Positions 34,569 through 45,800 of a stretch of DNA of 64,000 bases are shown here, piece by piece. Source of the DNA: Nocardia macrotermitis. GTDB lineage: Bacteria > Actinomycetota > Actinomycetes > Mycobacteriales > Mycobacteriaceae. Where the stretch lies: NCBI RefSeq assembly GCF_009604405.1, contig NZ_WEGK01000014.1:124001-188000 (forward strand), read 5' to 3'. The notes beneath the pieces were generated by a model, which made no database searches, was not told where the DNA came from, and saw nothing but the letters and a program-made list of their open reading frames with translations. Numbering within the stretch: position 1 is the stretch's first letter; each line of letters begins with the position of its first letter. The position numbers and the translations under genes are program-made.

Positions 34569-37500
34569 GTGCGGGCCATGGAAGTGGGTCGATGGACGCG
34601 TATCAGCGAGTCGAGTTTCGAGCACGAGCGTCGTGGTCTGGAGGCCATCCGCGCCGCGCTGCCCGATGTCGACCCCTGGTGCGCGTATTCGAACTTTTCG
34701 TTCATCGAGCATTACGGCCATGTGCGAGAGGTGGATCTGCTGGTCATAGCGCCCAATGGTGTCCACCTGATCGAGTTGAAGGATTGGCGCGGCCGCCTCA
34801 CCGTCGAGGGCGGTGACTGGGTGTTGAAGCACGACACCGGAGGTCGGCGGCATCACCGCAACCCGCTGCATCTCAATGAGCAGAAAGCCAAGGAGCTGGC
34901 CGGACTGCTCGCCCCGCATCTCGGGGCCGCACGGGTCTTCGTGACCAGTCATGTGTGTCTCACGAACAGCGGTCTGACGTTCGAACTGCCGCCCGGCGAC
35001 CGCGTGCACACGCACACCATCGCGGAGTTGGTCCGGGTCTTGAACGAACCGGTACGCGACGAGCGTCGTCGGATAACCGCTCAGCGAGCGAAGGCCGTTG
35101 TTCGGGCGCTGACGAAGGTCGGAATCGGCCGCAGTGAAGCCGATTTCACCGTGGGCGCGTACCGGCTCGAACACAGGCCGTTCGACACCGGGCCGACCTG
35201 GAGCGACTATCGGGCCGAACACTCCGATCTCGGCACGTCGGCACGCGTCCGAATCTACGTCTCCGAACGCGGCGCGGATGCCGAGGCGCGCAGGTCGGTG
35301 TACGACTCGGCGAAGCGAGAGGCGGCGGTACTGCGCCGGTTCCGGCATCCCGGCGTGGTGCGGTTCGTCGATATCGACTCCGGTGCGCATCCGGCGGGTC
35401 CGGCGCTGATCTTCGAATACGATTCGTCCACTGTGCGTTTGGACGAATTCGTCTCACGTCATGCTGCGGCTCTGGACCTTGCCGACCGGTTGCAGCTGGT
35501 ACGGCAGCTCGCGGAGACGGTGCGCGCGGCGCACTCCAAGCGCATCTACCACCGCAGCCTGGCCGCACACTCGATACACGTGATCCCACGTCGGCACGAC
35601 CGGAGTGGCCGTCGGCTGGCAGAGCAAGATGGTTGGCGCACACCGCATCTGCTGATCTCGGACTGGCAGATCGCCGCACAGCGCAGCACGGTCAGCAGAC
35701 CGGGCCTCACCGGCGGATCGACGACGGGGCTCGCGACGACACATCTGGCTCCCGGCACCGAGGTATATCTCGCGCCGGAGTTGGCCGCCCCCAAACCCGA
35801 GCCGATCGAGATGGATGTCTACGGCTTGGGCATGCTCACCTATCTGCTTCTGGCCGGTCGTCCTCCGGCTGCGAGTCAGGCGGAGTTGCTCGCCAGGCTG
35901 GAGGCGGGTGAGGGGTTACGTCCCGGTGTCGTGGTGGACGGCCTGAACTCCGATCTCGACGAACTGGTCGACGCGGCCACCGCCTATCGGCCCGAGCGCA
36001 GGATCTCGACGGTGGACGAGTTCCTCGAGTGGTTGGAACTCATCGAGACCGGACTACGCAGCCCGGCCGAGCCGGAACCGGTTGCGCCGGAGGTTGATCC
36101 GCTCGAAGCGGTCGCAGGTGATGTCCTGAACCGACGTTGGGAGGTACGCCGGCGGCTGGGCACCGGCTCGACCAGTCGTGCGTTCCTGGTCCGCGACCTC
36201 GAGTCCGATCCGCAGGCGAAGGACACGCGAGCCTTCGCGGTCCTGAAGGTGGCACTGTCGGATGGTCGCGCGGATGTGCTGACCCGCGAAGCCGAGGTGA
36301 TGCGGCGGCTGCGCAAGGATGCCCGCATCATCCAGCCGGTGGAGCCCGGGCTCGTCCATCTCGGCAACCGGACCGGGTTACTACTCGAATATGTCGGTGA
36401 CGAAAGGGAATTGACCGCGCCGCCGGACGCCGGAAGCAAGCGTCGGCGCACCGAGGAGACCGTCGCGCGGCACCTGCGCGAGAACGGCCGACTCACGGTC
36501 GACGAATTGGAGGCATACGGCGAATACCTGTTCGGCGCGGTCGAATTCCTCGAAGGTGAGGGCATCTGGCACCGTGATCTGAAACCGGACAACATCGCTA
36601 TCCGAGTGCGTCCCAATCGAACTCGTCAGCTGGTGCTGATCGACTTTTCGCTGGCGGGCTATCCGGCCAAGGATACCGAGGCCGGGACCGACGGCTACCT
36701 CGATCCGTTCATCGGCACCATCGGCCGGCCCAATTACGACGCGCACGCGGAACGTTTCGCGTTGGCCGTGACCCTGCACGAGATGGCATCCGCGGAGCTG
36801 CCTCACTGGGGTGACGGTTCGGTCGCGGCCCGGCAGACCGATCCGAAGCAGCACCCCTGTCCCGAAATCGCCGCGGACGCTTTCGATCCCGCGATTCGGG
36901 ACGGGTTGATCGGCTTCTTCCGCAGAGCGCTGCATCGCGATGTCGCGCAACGATTCGACGATCTCAAGCCCATGCGCGACGAGTGGCGGCGGATCTTCCT
37001 GGAGATGGCCCGTGCGGTGCCGTCCCGGCCGCGGACCCGGCAGCCCGGCACGCAGACGACTGCTGGTGCCTCGGAAACCCCCGCCCGGCTCGAAGTCGCG
37101 GAGCTCGCGCCCGCCGATGCGGAGACCTCCGGGCAGGAGCGTGACCGTATCGCGGAGCAAGTGACCCGTGAAACCCCCTTGGCGACTGCCGGTTTGACGG
37201 CGGCGGCCGAGCAGTTCCTGTACGGGCTCGGCATCAACACGGTCGGCGATCTCCTCGATTACAGTCAGCGCAACCTCATCAACGCCCCCGGTCTGGGTGC
37301 GCGTACTCGTATCGAGATCCAGAGCCGCCAGAAGCAATGGGGCAGACTGCTGGGCCGCCCCGCCCCCAACCCGCTCACCAGTGAGGGACGCCGCGCAGCA
37401 AAGGAGGAACTGAACGAAGTACATTCCGCCCCAGCGGATTCGAGCGCGGCGACGCTGCGGGCACTGAGCCTGGACACCCTGGTATCGCAGCTGGTGCCGG

Positions 37501-39170
37501 AACTCAACAACAACGGCAGCAACGCCACCAAGGTCGACATGGTGACTCGGCTGCTCCGGGTTCCCGGCGCTGATGACCTGTCGGAGCTTGGCGTATGGCC
37601 GACCCAATCCGCAGTGGCGGCATCGATGGGAGTCAGCTCGCCGACCATCTCACTGTCGCTGAAACAGATGCGTCAGAAGTGGCGCAAATCCGATGCGCTG
37701 TCCGCGGTGCGTGATGAAATCCTGGAGCTGCTACGGGAATTCGGCCGGGTCGCTTCAGTGGTCGAACTCGCCGACGCCCTGATCCTGCGCCGCGGCACCC
37801 GGCTGGACGGCCGTGCACAGCGCCGGGCATTGGCGGTGGCGGTAGTGCGGGCGGTTTCGGAGGCCGAGCAGTTGACGCCGGATCAGGCGGCGTTCAAATG
37901 CAATGATCCTCGCGACGGAGTACTCCCGGTAATACTGGCACTGGAGGTCGACGAAGCGAACGATCCACCCGAAACACCTTCGGTGAAGGCTCTTTTGGGC
38001 TATGCCGCACGGCTGGGCGCGACGGCCGACCGGTTGGCGGACTCGGAGACACTCCCGACCCCCGCCACCGTGCTGGAGCGGTTGAGTGCGATCGATGTGC
38101 CGCCCGGTGTCGTCGAATGGTCCGATCTGGGCTGGGATGAGCGACGATTGGTGCAGATGGCAGTGGGTGCATCGCGGAATGCCGCCGCCACACCACGTTT
38201 GGAGATCTATCCGCTGACTCTGCCGCTGATCCGAGCGGCGCGCCTCACCCAGGCGGGGCTCGTGCGTCTCACCCCGGGCCTGGAGCGTCTGCGTCAACCC
38301 GGTGTGCGAGTCGATGAGGTGCACGAGCGGATTCGCAGAAGATTCCCGGAACTCGGTGTGGAACGGGGGCTTCCGGAAGGTTCGGAGCTCACCGCGGCTT
38401 TGCGCAACGCCGGATTCGATCTGATCCTGGAGACCAGTGCCGAAGGGGTGACCCGCTACCTACCCGCACACGGGATCGACGCCTTCAGTTCGATGTCGGT
38501 GTGGTCGGGCCGTCGATCCACCGCGACCTCGATCCGGGACGGCCGCTGGGCCGATGACCCCGCGGTGGCGGCGGCATCACGGGCCGAGGAACAACTCGCC
38601 GACGCGGTGGGTCGCGACGGCTTCCGAGTGCTGACGGTGCGTTCCGCGCTCACCGGCCTGGCAGTCGGCGAGATCGCGAGTCGGTTCGTGGCCGAGCCGA
38701 TTTCGATGACAGGACTGTTCCTGTCCGCCATGCACGATTTGATTCCCATGGGTGGCAAGCCGACCTGGGAGACGATCTTGCTGGCCGACGCCGCGGAACC
38801 AGGCAGCAAGCGCGCGATCCGTTTCGCGGAGTACGCACGTACCGCATGGGGCCGCATCGAACCGCAGGTACTGACGCGCCTGGGGGCAGCGGCAGGCCCG
38901 GTGCTCATGACGGACACGGTTGTCTTCGCCCGCTACAACGCGATGGGCGTGCTGCACCGGCTGTCCGAACGAGCGCGGCACAGTGGTCACGGGCTATGGA
39001 TGCTCTGTCCGCAGGACGACCCCGAACGAAAACCGCGCTTGGGTACGGTCGCCGTTCCTTTCCAAGCCGGGTTCAGCGAATGGATCGTGCTGACCGATGA
39101 CTGGATCCGGAACACCCACCGCGCCGATGGCAGCAGCATCGAGGCCGACGACCGGGGAGTGTCGGCATGA
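34569..39170 (+). CDS. pglW: BREX type 2 (Pgl) serine/threonine kinase PglW
   Basis: 1533 residues. Order of domains: an N-terminal NERD nuclease-like domain (about 10-130, with VDLLV and E69-x-K71 in IELKDW); a first kinase-like domain (about 200-490) that is degenerate (YHRSL instead of HRD, SDW instead of DFG); a second intact kinase (about 520-830: GTGSTS, VLK, HRDLKPDN at 668-675, IDFSL); then a long C-terminal part with an HhH-like segment (GINTVGDLLDYSQRNLINAPGLG) and a sigma-like HTH (AVAASMGVSSPTISLSLKQM). The GTG at 34569 has AAGAGGA eight bases upstream; an ATG at 34578 is an alternative. PglW is the marker of BREX type 2. First of six coupled genes. Confidence 0.93.
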   Translation: MRAMEVGRWTRISESSFEHERRGLEAIRAALPDVDPWCAYSNFSFIEHYGHVREVDLLVIAPNGVHLIELKDWRGRLTVEGGDWVLKHDTGGRRHHRNPLHLNEQKAKELAGLLAPHLGAARVFVTSHVCLTNSGLTFELPPGDRVHTHTIAELVRVLNEPVRDERRRITAQRAKAVVRALTKVGIGRSEADFTVGAYRLEHRPFDTGPTWSDYRAEHSDLGTSARVRIYVSERGADAEARRSVYDSAKREAAVLRRFRHPGVVRFVDIDSGAHPAGPALIFEYDSSTVRLDEFVSRHAAALDLADRLQLVRQLAETVRAAHSKRIYHRSLAAHSIHVIPRRHDRSGRRLAEQDGWRTPHLLISDWQIAAQRSTVSRPGLTGGSTTGLATTHLAPGTEVYLAPELAAPKPEPIEMDVYGLGMLTYLLLAGRPPAASQAELLARLEAGEGLRPGVVVDGLNSDLDELVDAATAYRPERRISTVDEFLEWLELIETGLRSPAEPEPVAPEVDPLEAVAGDVLNRRWEVRRRLGTGSTSRAFLVRDLESDPQAKDTRAFAVLKVALSDGRADVLTREAEVMRRLRKDARIIQPVEPGLVHLGNRTGLLLEYVGDERELTAPPDAGSKRRRTEETVARHLRENGRLTVDELEAYGEYLFGAVEFLEGEGIWHRDLKPDNIAIRVRPNRTRQLVLIDFSLAGYPAKDTEAGTDGYLDPFIGTIGRPNYDAHAERFALAVTLHEMASAELPHWGDGSVAARQTDPKQHPCPEIAADAFDPAIRDGLIGFFRRALHRDVAQRFDDLKPMRDEWRRIFLEMARAVPSRPRTRQPGTQTTAGASETPARLEVAELAPADAETSGQERDRIAEQVTRETPLATAGLTAAAEQFLYGLGINTVGDLLDYSQRNLINAPGLGARTRIEIQSRQKQWGRLLGRPAPNPLTSEGRRAAKEELNEVHSAPADSSAATLRALSLDTLVSQLVPELNNNGSNATKVDMVTRLLRVPGADDLSELGVWPTQSAVAASMGVSSPTISLSLKQMRQKWRKSDALSAVRDEILELLREFGRVASVVELADALILRRGTRLDGRAQRRALAVAVVRAVSEAEQLTPDQAAFKCNDPRDGVLPVILALEVDEANDPPETPSVKALLGYAARLGATADRLADSETLPTPATVLERLSAIDVPPGVVEWSDLGWDERRLVQMAVGASRNAAATPRLEIYPLTLPLIRAARLTQAGLVRLTPGLERLRQPGVRVDEVHERIRRRFPELGVERGLPEGSELTAALRNAGFDLILETSAEGVTRYLPAHGIDAFSSMSVWSGRRSTATSIRDGRWADDPAVAAASRAEEQLADAVGRDGFRVLTVRSALTGLAVGEIASRFVAEPISMTGLFLSAMHDLIPMGGKPTWETILLADAAEPGSKRAIRFAEYARTAWGRIEPQVLTRLGAAAGPVLMTDTVVFARYNAMGVLHRLSERARHSGHGLWMLCPQDDPERKPRLGTVAVPFQAGFSEWIVLTDDWIRNTHRADGSSIEADDRGVSA

Positions 39171-42100
39171 TCGACGCAGATTCGTTGCTGGCAGACCTCC
39201 GCAAGCAGGTGGTGGCGCTCGAGAAGGACTTGATCCAGCAGGTCGAGCGCCCCGAAACCGATTCCGCCCGGCAGGCTCGCGATCGGCTACTCGATGAATA
39301 CCACGAGGCGAAGAAGGTCGGCCGCACCGCCGCCACCTGGTCGACCTGGCTGATCGGCGACGACAAGTTCCCCGGCCGCATCCCCCAGGTGGCTGCGGCC
39401 TGGATCCTCGGCACGGTCTTCGTACGCTTCTGCGAAGACAACCTGCTGATCACCGAGCCGTACCTCACCGGCCCCACCCCCGACCGCCGTGATCTGGCAC
39501 AGGCCCGCTATGACGCCTACACCGAATCCGACCCCGACCCCACCTACCGAGGCTGGCTACTGCGCGCCTTCGCCGAACTCGGCTCCGGCCAAGCCGGAAA
39601 GCTCCTCTTCGACCCGAACCACAATGCCCTCTACCAGGTTCCCCTGTCCCATGAAGCTGCGGGCGGATTGATCGCATTCTGGCGTACCCGAAGCGAATCC
39701 GGCGATCTGGTACACGACTTCACCGACCCGCTGACCGAGGACGGCAAGGAAGGGTGGAATACGCGTTTCCTTGGCGATTTGTATCAGGATCTCTCGGAGA
39801 ACGCGCGCAAAGCGTATGCGTTGTTACAGACTCCGGAATTCGTGGAAGAGTTTATCCTTGAGCGCACTATGACTCCAGCTCTCGAAGAGTTTGGGCACGA
39901 GGGGCTGATGGTTATCGATCCTACCTGCGGTTCAGGGCATTTCGTGCTGGGGGCTTTCCGGCGGTTGGTCAAGGCGTGGAAGGGTGAGCCGTGTGGGAAG
40001 GACCTGTATCAGCAAGTGCGGGCTGCGCTGGATTCAGTCCATGGGGTAGACCTCAACCCATTTGCCATCGCTATCGCTCGGTTCCGATTACTTGTGGTTG
40101 CCATGGCGGCTGCCAAGATCTATACGTTAGAAAAGGCGACTAATTATGAGTGGCCGATCCACCTAGCGGTCGGCGACTCACTCATTCAGAATAGGCAGCT
40201 CGAACTCGCTTATGGCAGCAATAGGGATGGAAGCCAGCTCGCCGAATTTTCTTATGCCACTGAGGATCTGACGGAGCATCCGCGCATCCTCCGGAACGGG
40301 CGCTATCACGTGGTGGTCGGCAATCCGCCGTATATTACGGTAAAGGATAAGACGCTTAATGAGGCGTACAAGTCGGCCTACGCTAATATTGCGGTCAATC
40401 AATACCATCTATCGACACCTTTTGCTGTCAGATTCTTCGAGCTGGCATTGCGGGGTAACCGTGATGGGCGTGGTTATGGGCGAGTTGGGCAGATTACAGA
40501 CAACGCGTTCATGAAGCGTGAGTTCGGGAAGAATTTGATAGAGTACTACTTCGCTAAAGAGGTGGAGCTCACTGAAGTAATTGATACCTCTGGTGTCTAT
40601 ATTCCGGGGCACGGTACTCCTACGGTAATTCTTGTCGGGACATCACGGTCGGGCAAGTGTCGCATTCCAACTATTCGTACTGTGCGAAGCATTCGTGGCG
40701 AGCCTAAAATTCCCCTGGATCCAGAAGAAGGTGTCGTATGGCAGGAAATCATTACACATATCGACAGTCCGGGATTTGTGGGCCAATGGATTTCTGTCGA
40801 AGATCTTGATAGAGTACTATACTTCGATAGACAGCCATGGATTCTTCTGGATGGTGGCCTCGAAATGGTCACGCATATCGAGAGGTTCAGCGTAAATCGG
40901 CTCGCAGCCGTGCGACGTGTCATTGGTCGTTATGCGCACACCGGTAACGACTCTGCATACTTCGCGCACTCTGGCACATGGGGGAGACTGGGAATCGCTA
41001 GTTCGCATACGATCCCCGTTGTAGAAGGTGACGCACTTCGTGACTGGAATGTATTTCCTGTAACGGAAAGTATATTTCCGTACGGGTCAAATTATCGAGC
41101 TGAGCTGACGGTTGACGTTGAGCAAGTGCTTTGGAGTGTTAGGACTGCGCTACGTATCCGGCGTGAGCCCGGCGGTGTCCACGAGGATATTGGCTTGACA
41201 TGGTTCGAATGGAGTCGCTGGCATCCTGAGCGTTTCATCGTAAATTTGGGAATAGCATTTGCGTTCGTGGCGACACATAACCATTTCGTGTTGGACCGTG
41301 GGGGAAATGTGTTCAAGCAGTCTGCGCCGGTTATCAAGCTGCCGGAGGGGGCAAGCGAGGAGGAGCATCTGAGGCTGCTCGGGCTGCTCAACAGCTCCAC
41401 CGCCTGCTTCTGGCTGAAGATGGTCAGCCACGATAAGGGCGGTGGTGGTATCGGCGGTGGAATCGCGAGCGAGTCCTGGGAAAAGTTCTACGAGTTCACG
41501 GGAACAAAACTGCAAGAGTTTCCGGTGCCGCCTACACAGCCGGTCGATCTGAGTAAAGAAATTGATCTACTGGCCGATCGGATAACAAAGACCTCCCCGG
41601 CTGCGGTTATGAAAACGTGTGTGCCGTCCTCAGTTCTGCTGAACACGGCGCGATCCGAGTGGAATGTCTTACGAGCCCAGTCGGTCGCTCTGCAAGAAGA
41701 ACTCGACTGGCAGACATACTCAATTTACGGGCTTCATTCCGAGGATCTGCGCGCACTCGAGTCGATAGTTCCGCCGATTACGTTCGGTGAACGTGCATTT
41801 GAGATACTTCTGGCTCGTCAAGTCTTGAAAGAGGGAGCATCCGGTGAATGGTTCAGTCGCCATGATGCTACTCCGATAACCGAAATTCCCTCCCACTGGC
41901 CCGCTCCCTACAAACGCATCGTCGAAAAACGCATCGAAGCCATCGAGAACAACCGCGCCATCAATATGATCGAACGCCCCGAGTGCAAGCGCCGCTGGGC
42001 AACCGAGGGCTGGGATGCGTTGCAGGACAAGGCCCTCCGCTCCTGGCTCCTCGATCGCATGGAACACCGCGATCTCTGGTTCGACGAGAACGACCAGCCC

Positions 42101-42820
42101 GTCATCCGCACCCTGCCCCGCTTGACGGACCTCCTCGCACAGAACGAGGATTTCACCTCGGTCGCCGCGATCTACGCGCCTCGCCAAGACTTGGCGAAAG
42201 TCGTGACGGACCTGATCACCACGGAGCACGTCCCCTTCCTCGCAGCCCTGCGCTACAAACCATCCGGCCTACGCAAACGCGCCGACTGGGAACACGTCTG
42301 GGATCTCCAACGCCAGGAGGACAACGCACCGAATCTGGAGCTACAGTTGAAGATTCGCGATTCGATCCCGGTTCCGCCCAAGTACACCACCGCGGATTTC
42401 CTGCGCACCTCGTTCTGGCAGGCCCGCGGCAAACTCGATGTGCCGAAGGAACGCTTCATCTCCTACGGCGACACCAACATCCCCACCCCGCAACGCTACG
42501 GCTGGGCAGGTTGGGATCACCGGGAGCAGGCTCGCGCTCTCGCGACGTACTTCACGACCCAGTCTCCGAGCACCGAGCAGATCACGCCCCTACTGGCAGG
42601 TCTGCTCGAGCTGCAACCATGGCTCGACCAGTGGCACAACGAATTCGATGAGGCCTACAGCGGACCGCCCTCGGCATTCTTCGCCGGATATCGCCGTCAG
42701 GTTCAGAGCGAGCACGGATTGAGCGATGAGGATCTGCGCGCGTGGCGTCCGCCGACCGCGACTCGTGGCCGAACCGCCACCCCGAGAAAATCCGCCCGAG
42801 CACGCAAGACACAGGAGTGA
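39167..42820 (+). CDS. pglX: BREX type 2 adenine-specific DNA methyltransferase PglX
   Basis: 1217 residues. The SAM-binding motif is DPTCGSGHF (from about residue 251) and the catalytic motif IV is NPPY (386-389), as in N6-adenine methylases. PglX marks host DNA at the BREX recognition site; the C-terminal half carries target recognition. The ATG overlaps pglW by four bases. Between about 39,800 and 41,880 the G+C falls to 40-52% in sampled lines, against 65-70% in the ends of the same gene, so the central part seems to have been exchanged. The frame is intact. Confidence 0.93.
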   Translation: MIDADSLLADLRKQVVALEKDLIQQVERPETDSARQARDRLLDEYHEAKKVGRTAATWSTWLIGDDKFPGRIPQVAAAWILGTVFVRFCEDNLLITEPYLTGPTPDRRDLAQARYDAYTESDPDPTYRGWLLRAFAELGSGQAGKLLFDPNHNALYQVPLSHEAAGGLIAFWRTRSESGDLVHDFTDPLTEDGKEGWNTRFLGDLYQDLSENARKAYALLQTPEFVEEFILERTMTPALEEFGHEGLMVIDPTCGSGHFVLGAFRRLVKAWKGEPCGKDLYQQVRAALDSVHGVDLNPFAIAIARFRLLVVAMAAAKIYTLEKATNYEWPIHLAVGDSLIQNRQLELAYGSNRDGSQLAEFSYATEDLTEHPRILRNGRYHVVVGNPPYITVKDKTLNEAYKSAYANIAVNQYHLSTPFAVRFFELALRGNRDGRGYGRVGQITDNAFMKREFGKNLIEYYFAKEVELTEVIDTSGVYIPGHGTPTVILVGTSRSGKCRIPTIRTVRSIRGEPKIPLDPEEGVVWQEIITHIDSPGFVGQWISVEDLDRVLYFDRQPWILLDGGLEMVTHIERFSVNRLAAVRRVIGRYAHTGNDSAYFAHSGTWGRLGIASSHTIPVVEGDALRDWNVFPVTESIFPYGSNYRAELTVDVEQVLWSVRTALRIRREPGGVHEDIGLTWFEWSRWHPERFIVNLGIAFAFVATHNHFVLDRGGNVFKQSAPVIKLPEGASEEEHLRLLGLLNSSTACFWLKMVSHDKGGGGIGGGIASESWEKFYEFTGTKLQEFPVPPTQPVDLSKEIDLLADRITKTSPAAVMKTCVPSSVLLNTARSEWNVLRAQSVALQEELDWQTYSIYGLHSEDLRALESIVPPITFGERAFEILLARQVLKEGASGEWFSRHDATPITEIPSHWPAPYKRIVEKRIEAIENNRAINMIERPECKRRWATEGWDALQDKALRSWLLDRMEHRDLWFDENDQPVIRTLPRLTDLLAQNEDFTSVAAIYAPRQDLAKVVTDLITTEHVPFLAALRYKPSGLRKRADWEHVWDLQRQEDNAPNLELQLKIRDSIPVPPKYTTADFLRTSFWQARGKLDVPKERFISYGDTNIPTPQRYGWAGWDHREQARALATYFTTQSPSTEQITPLLAGLLELQPWLDQWHNEFDEAYSGPPSAFFAGYRRQVQSEHGLSDEDLRAWRPPTATRGRTATPRKSARARKTQE

Positions 42821-42822
42821 CA

Positions 42823-45800
42823 GTGGCACCGAAATCCGGCACGCCCAAACCGCTGTTGCGGGACCTGATCCACATCAAGGAACACATCTCCACCTCCGAC
42901 TATGTGCTGGGACTGGTCGAGTCGGTGACCGATCCGGCCGTCTTCGCCGAGGCGGTGCGCGACTATGTGATCACCGAGCAACTGCTGTCCAACTACGATC
43001 AGGCCCTCGCACTGATCAAGTCCGCGCTCGACGGTCGTACTTCCAAACCGGCCTATCTGCACGGCTCGTTCGGTTCCGGTAAGTCGCATTTCATGGCGGT
43101 GCTGTACGCGCTGCTGTCCAACGATTCCGCGATCAATTCCGCGGCGCGGGCACGTGCGGAATTCGCGCCGGTACTGGCCAGAAACGAATGGCTCCGGGCG
43201 GACGGCCGCCGGTTCCTGCTGGTGCCCTACCACATGCTGGGCGCGAGATCACTCGAGCAGCGGGTACTCGGCGGATATGTGGAGCATGTTCGCAAGTTGG
43301 ACCCGAATGTGGCTCTGCCGCAGGTGTATCGCACCGATGCGTTGTTCGACACCCTCGCCGGAATGCGCGCCAGGCCCGGCGGTGACGACTTCGTTCTCCA
43401 AGCGCTCAACTCGATCTACGAATCCGGCGACGGGGAAGGCGACGAATGGGGTGACACCACATTCTGGACCGCGGACAAACTCGATACCGCCATGGGAGCA
43501 GCGGAATCGTACGACCCTGGTAGCCCTCTCGATCTGGTCGATCCGAAGAAGCCGGAGGAGTTGCGTGCGAAACTGGTCGGAGATGCGAGCACAACCCTGA
43601 TCACCGGATTCACTCGCGACGCGGCCGAGGACGAGCGCAGTTTCATCTCCCTCGACGCCGGTCTGTCGGTGATCGCGGAGCACGCGAAATCCATCGGCTA
43701 CGACGGGCTCATCCTGTTCCTGGACGAATTGGTGCTGTGGCTGCACACCCAGATGCACGACCACAAGTTCGTGGCTCGCGAAACCGGGAAGATGACCAAC
43801 TTCCGGGAGGGCGGTGACACCCGACGCGCCATCCCGATCGTGTCCTTCATCGCGCGCCAGCGTGATCCGCGAGAGTTGTTGGGTGGCGAGGCATCCGGCG
43901 CGTACGCTGCCGCGATCCACGACAATCTCGAGCTCGCCTCGGGCCGCTTCGACGTGATCGAACTGGAGGATCGCAACCTGCCGGAGATCGCCCACGAGCG
44001 GCTGCTGAAGCCGTTGAGTGCGGAGGCGCAGGCGCATATCGACGCCGCGTTCGACGTCACGAAACGGGTCGGCCCGCAGGTGTGGGACGCACTGCTCGGG
44101 TCGGATCAGTCCACCGGCGCGGACGAGACTTCCTTCAAACTCGCGTATCCGTTCTCACCGGCGTTCCTGTCGACGCTGGTGCACATGTCCATCGATCTGC
44201 AACGTAACCGCACCGGTCTGAAGATCATGGGTGAGCTGCTGGCGCAGCGCCGCGACAATCTGTACCTGGGGCAACTGGTTCCGCTGGGTGACCTGTACGA
44301 GGTGCTCACCGCGGGCGGCGATCGGCCTTTCGTCGCGGACAAGCGTGTCATGTTCGAGGCGGCAGATCGGTTGTACCGCAATGATCTTCGGCCCTATCTG
44401 CGACGCCTGTACGAGGTCACCGAGGACGATATCGACGCCTACCTGCACCGGCCCGCCGAGATGGTGGATGTGAAGATCGTCAACGGCTGCAAGCAGTTCA
44501 CCGCCGACAATCAACTGCTGTGCACGTTGCTGCTGTCCGCGCTCGCGCCCAGCGCACCGGCGTTGTACGACCTGAACGCACGCAGCCTGGGCGCACTCAA
44601 CCACGGATCCATCACCACTCCGATACCGGGCGCGGAGGTCGGTGTCATCGCGAACAAGATCAGAGAGTGGGCGGGACAGTTCGCCGAGATCAAATACAGT
44701 GATACCGATGCGAATCCCGGTGTGCGCCTGGAACTTACGGGCGTCAACGTGGACACGGTGCTGGCCAACGCCGGCGTCAACAACACCCGTGCCAATCGGG
44801 CGGCTCTGGCGAAGCGGTTGTTGATCGGGGAATTCGGCATCGATCCCGATACCGATGTGTCCGATTCGCACCCGTTGCGGTTCGTCTGGCGTGGTTCGAG
44901 CCGATCCGTCGAAGTGGTGTTCGGGAATGTCCGCGATGAGGACGAGTTGCCCGACAACCAATTGCAGCCCTACGACAGCACGCTGTGGCGGTTGGTGATC
45001 GATCTGCCGTTCGACGAGGACCGCCGTCCCGCCCGCGAGGACGCCACCCGTGTCCGTGACTTGCGCGCCAAACAGCTCGACCATCCCACCCGGACCGTGG
45101 CCTGGCTGCCGGACCACCTGTCCGAGGCGCGCTGGGACGGATTTCAGAAACTGGTCGTCATCGACAAAGCAGTGGCCGACAGGAGCCGGTTCGACACCCA
45201 GTACGCCAGCCATCTCAACGCCGACAACCGCACCACCGCGTGGAATCTGTTGACCACTCAACGCGACACATTGATGAACCAGATGCGATCGGCTTTCAAG
45301 AAGGCGTACGGACTCGACGCGAAGAACGAGATCGACGTACAGAACGTCTTCGACGACCATCTGCAACCACTGCCCGAGATCGCCGATCTGCGGCTGCCGT
45401 TCGGTTCGACCATGCACGACGGCATCCGTCACCTCGCGGGTTCGATGTTGGCACACCAGTATCCCGCCCATCCCGATTTCTCGGACGAGATCGGTAGTCC
45501 GGTACGGCTTGCGGACGCGAAAACCGTTTTCACCCATGTGTATTCGGCCGCGCAGGCTCGTGACGGCCGCATCGAGGTGCCGTCGAAAGACCGCAGAATC
45601 ATGCATCGGATCGCGGTTCCGCTCGGGCTGGGCGAACAGAAGGAAGTGTATTTCGAGCTGTCGCGCCGTTGGGCGGACGACTTCCGACGTTTCGCCGCCA
45701 CCGACGGTGTGACCGGCGACCTACCGGTCACGACGCTCGCCAAGTGGACAGATCGGCCGCCGCGTGGTCTGGACGAGTTCCTGAAGAACCTGGTGATCGC

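Noticed and set aside
34039..34749. Open frames on both strands (134 aa minus, 215 aa plus) upstream of pglW
   Set aside because: Low-complexity, Cys/Trp/Arg-rich and without start signals; the plus frame runs into pglW out of frame.
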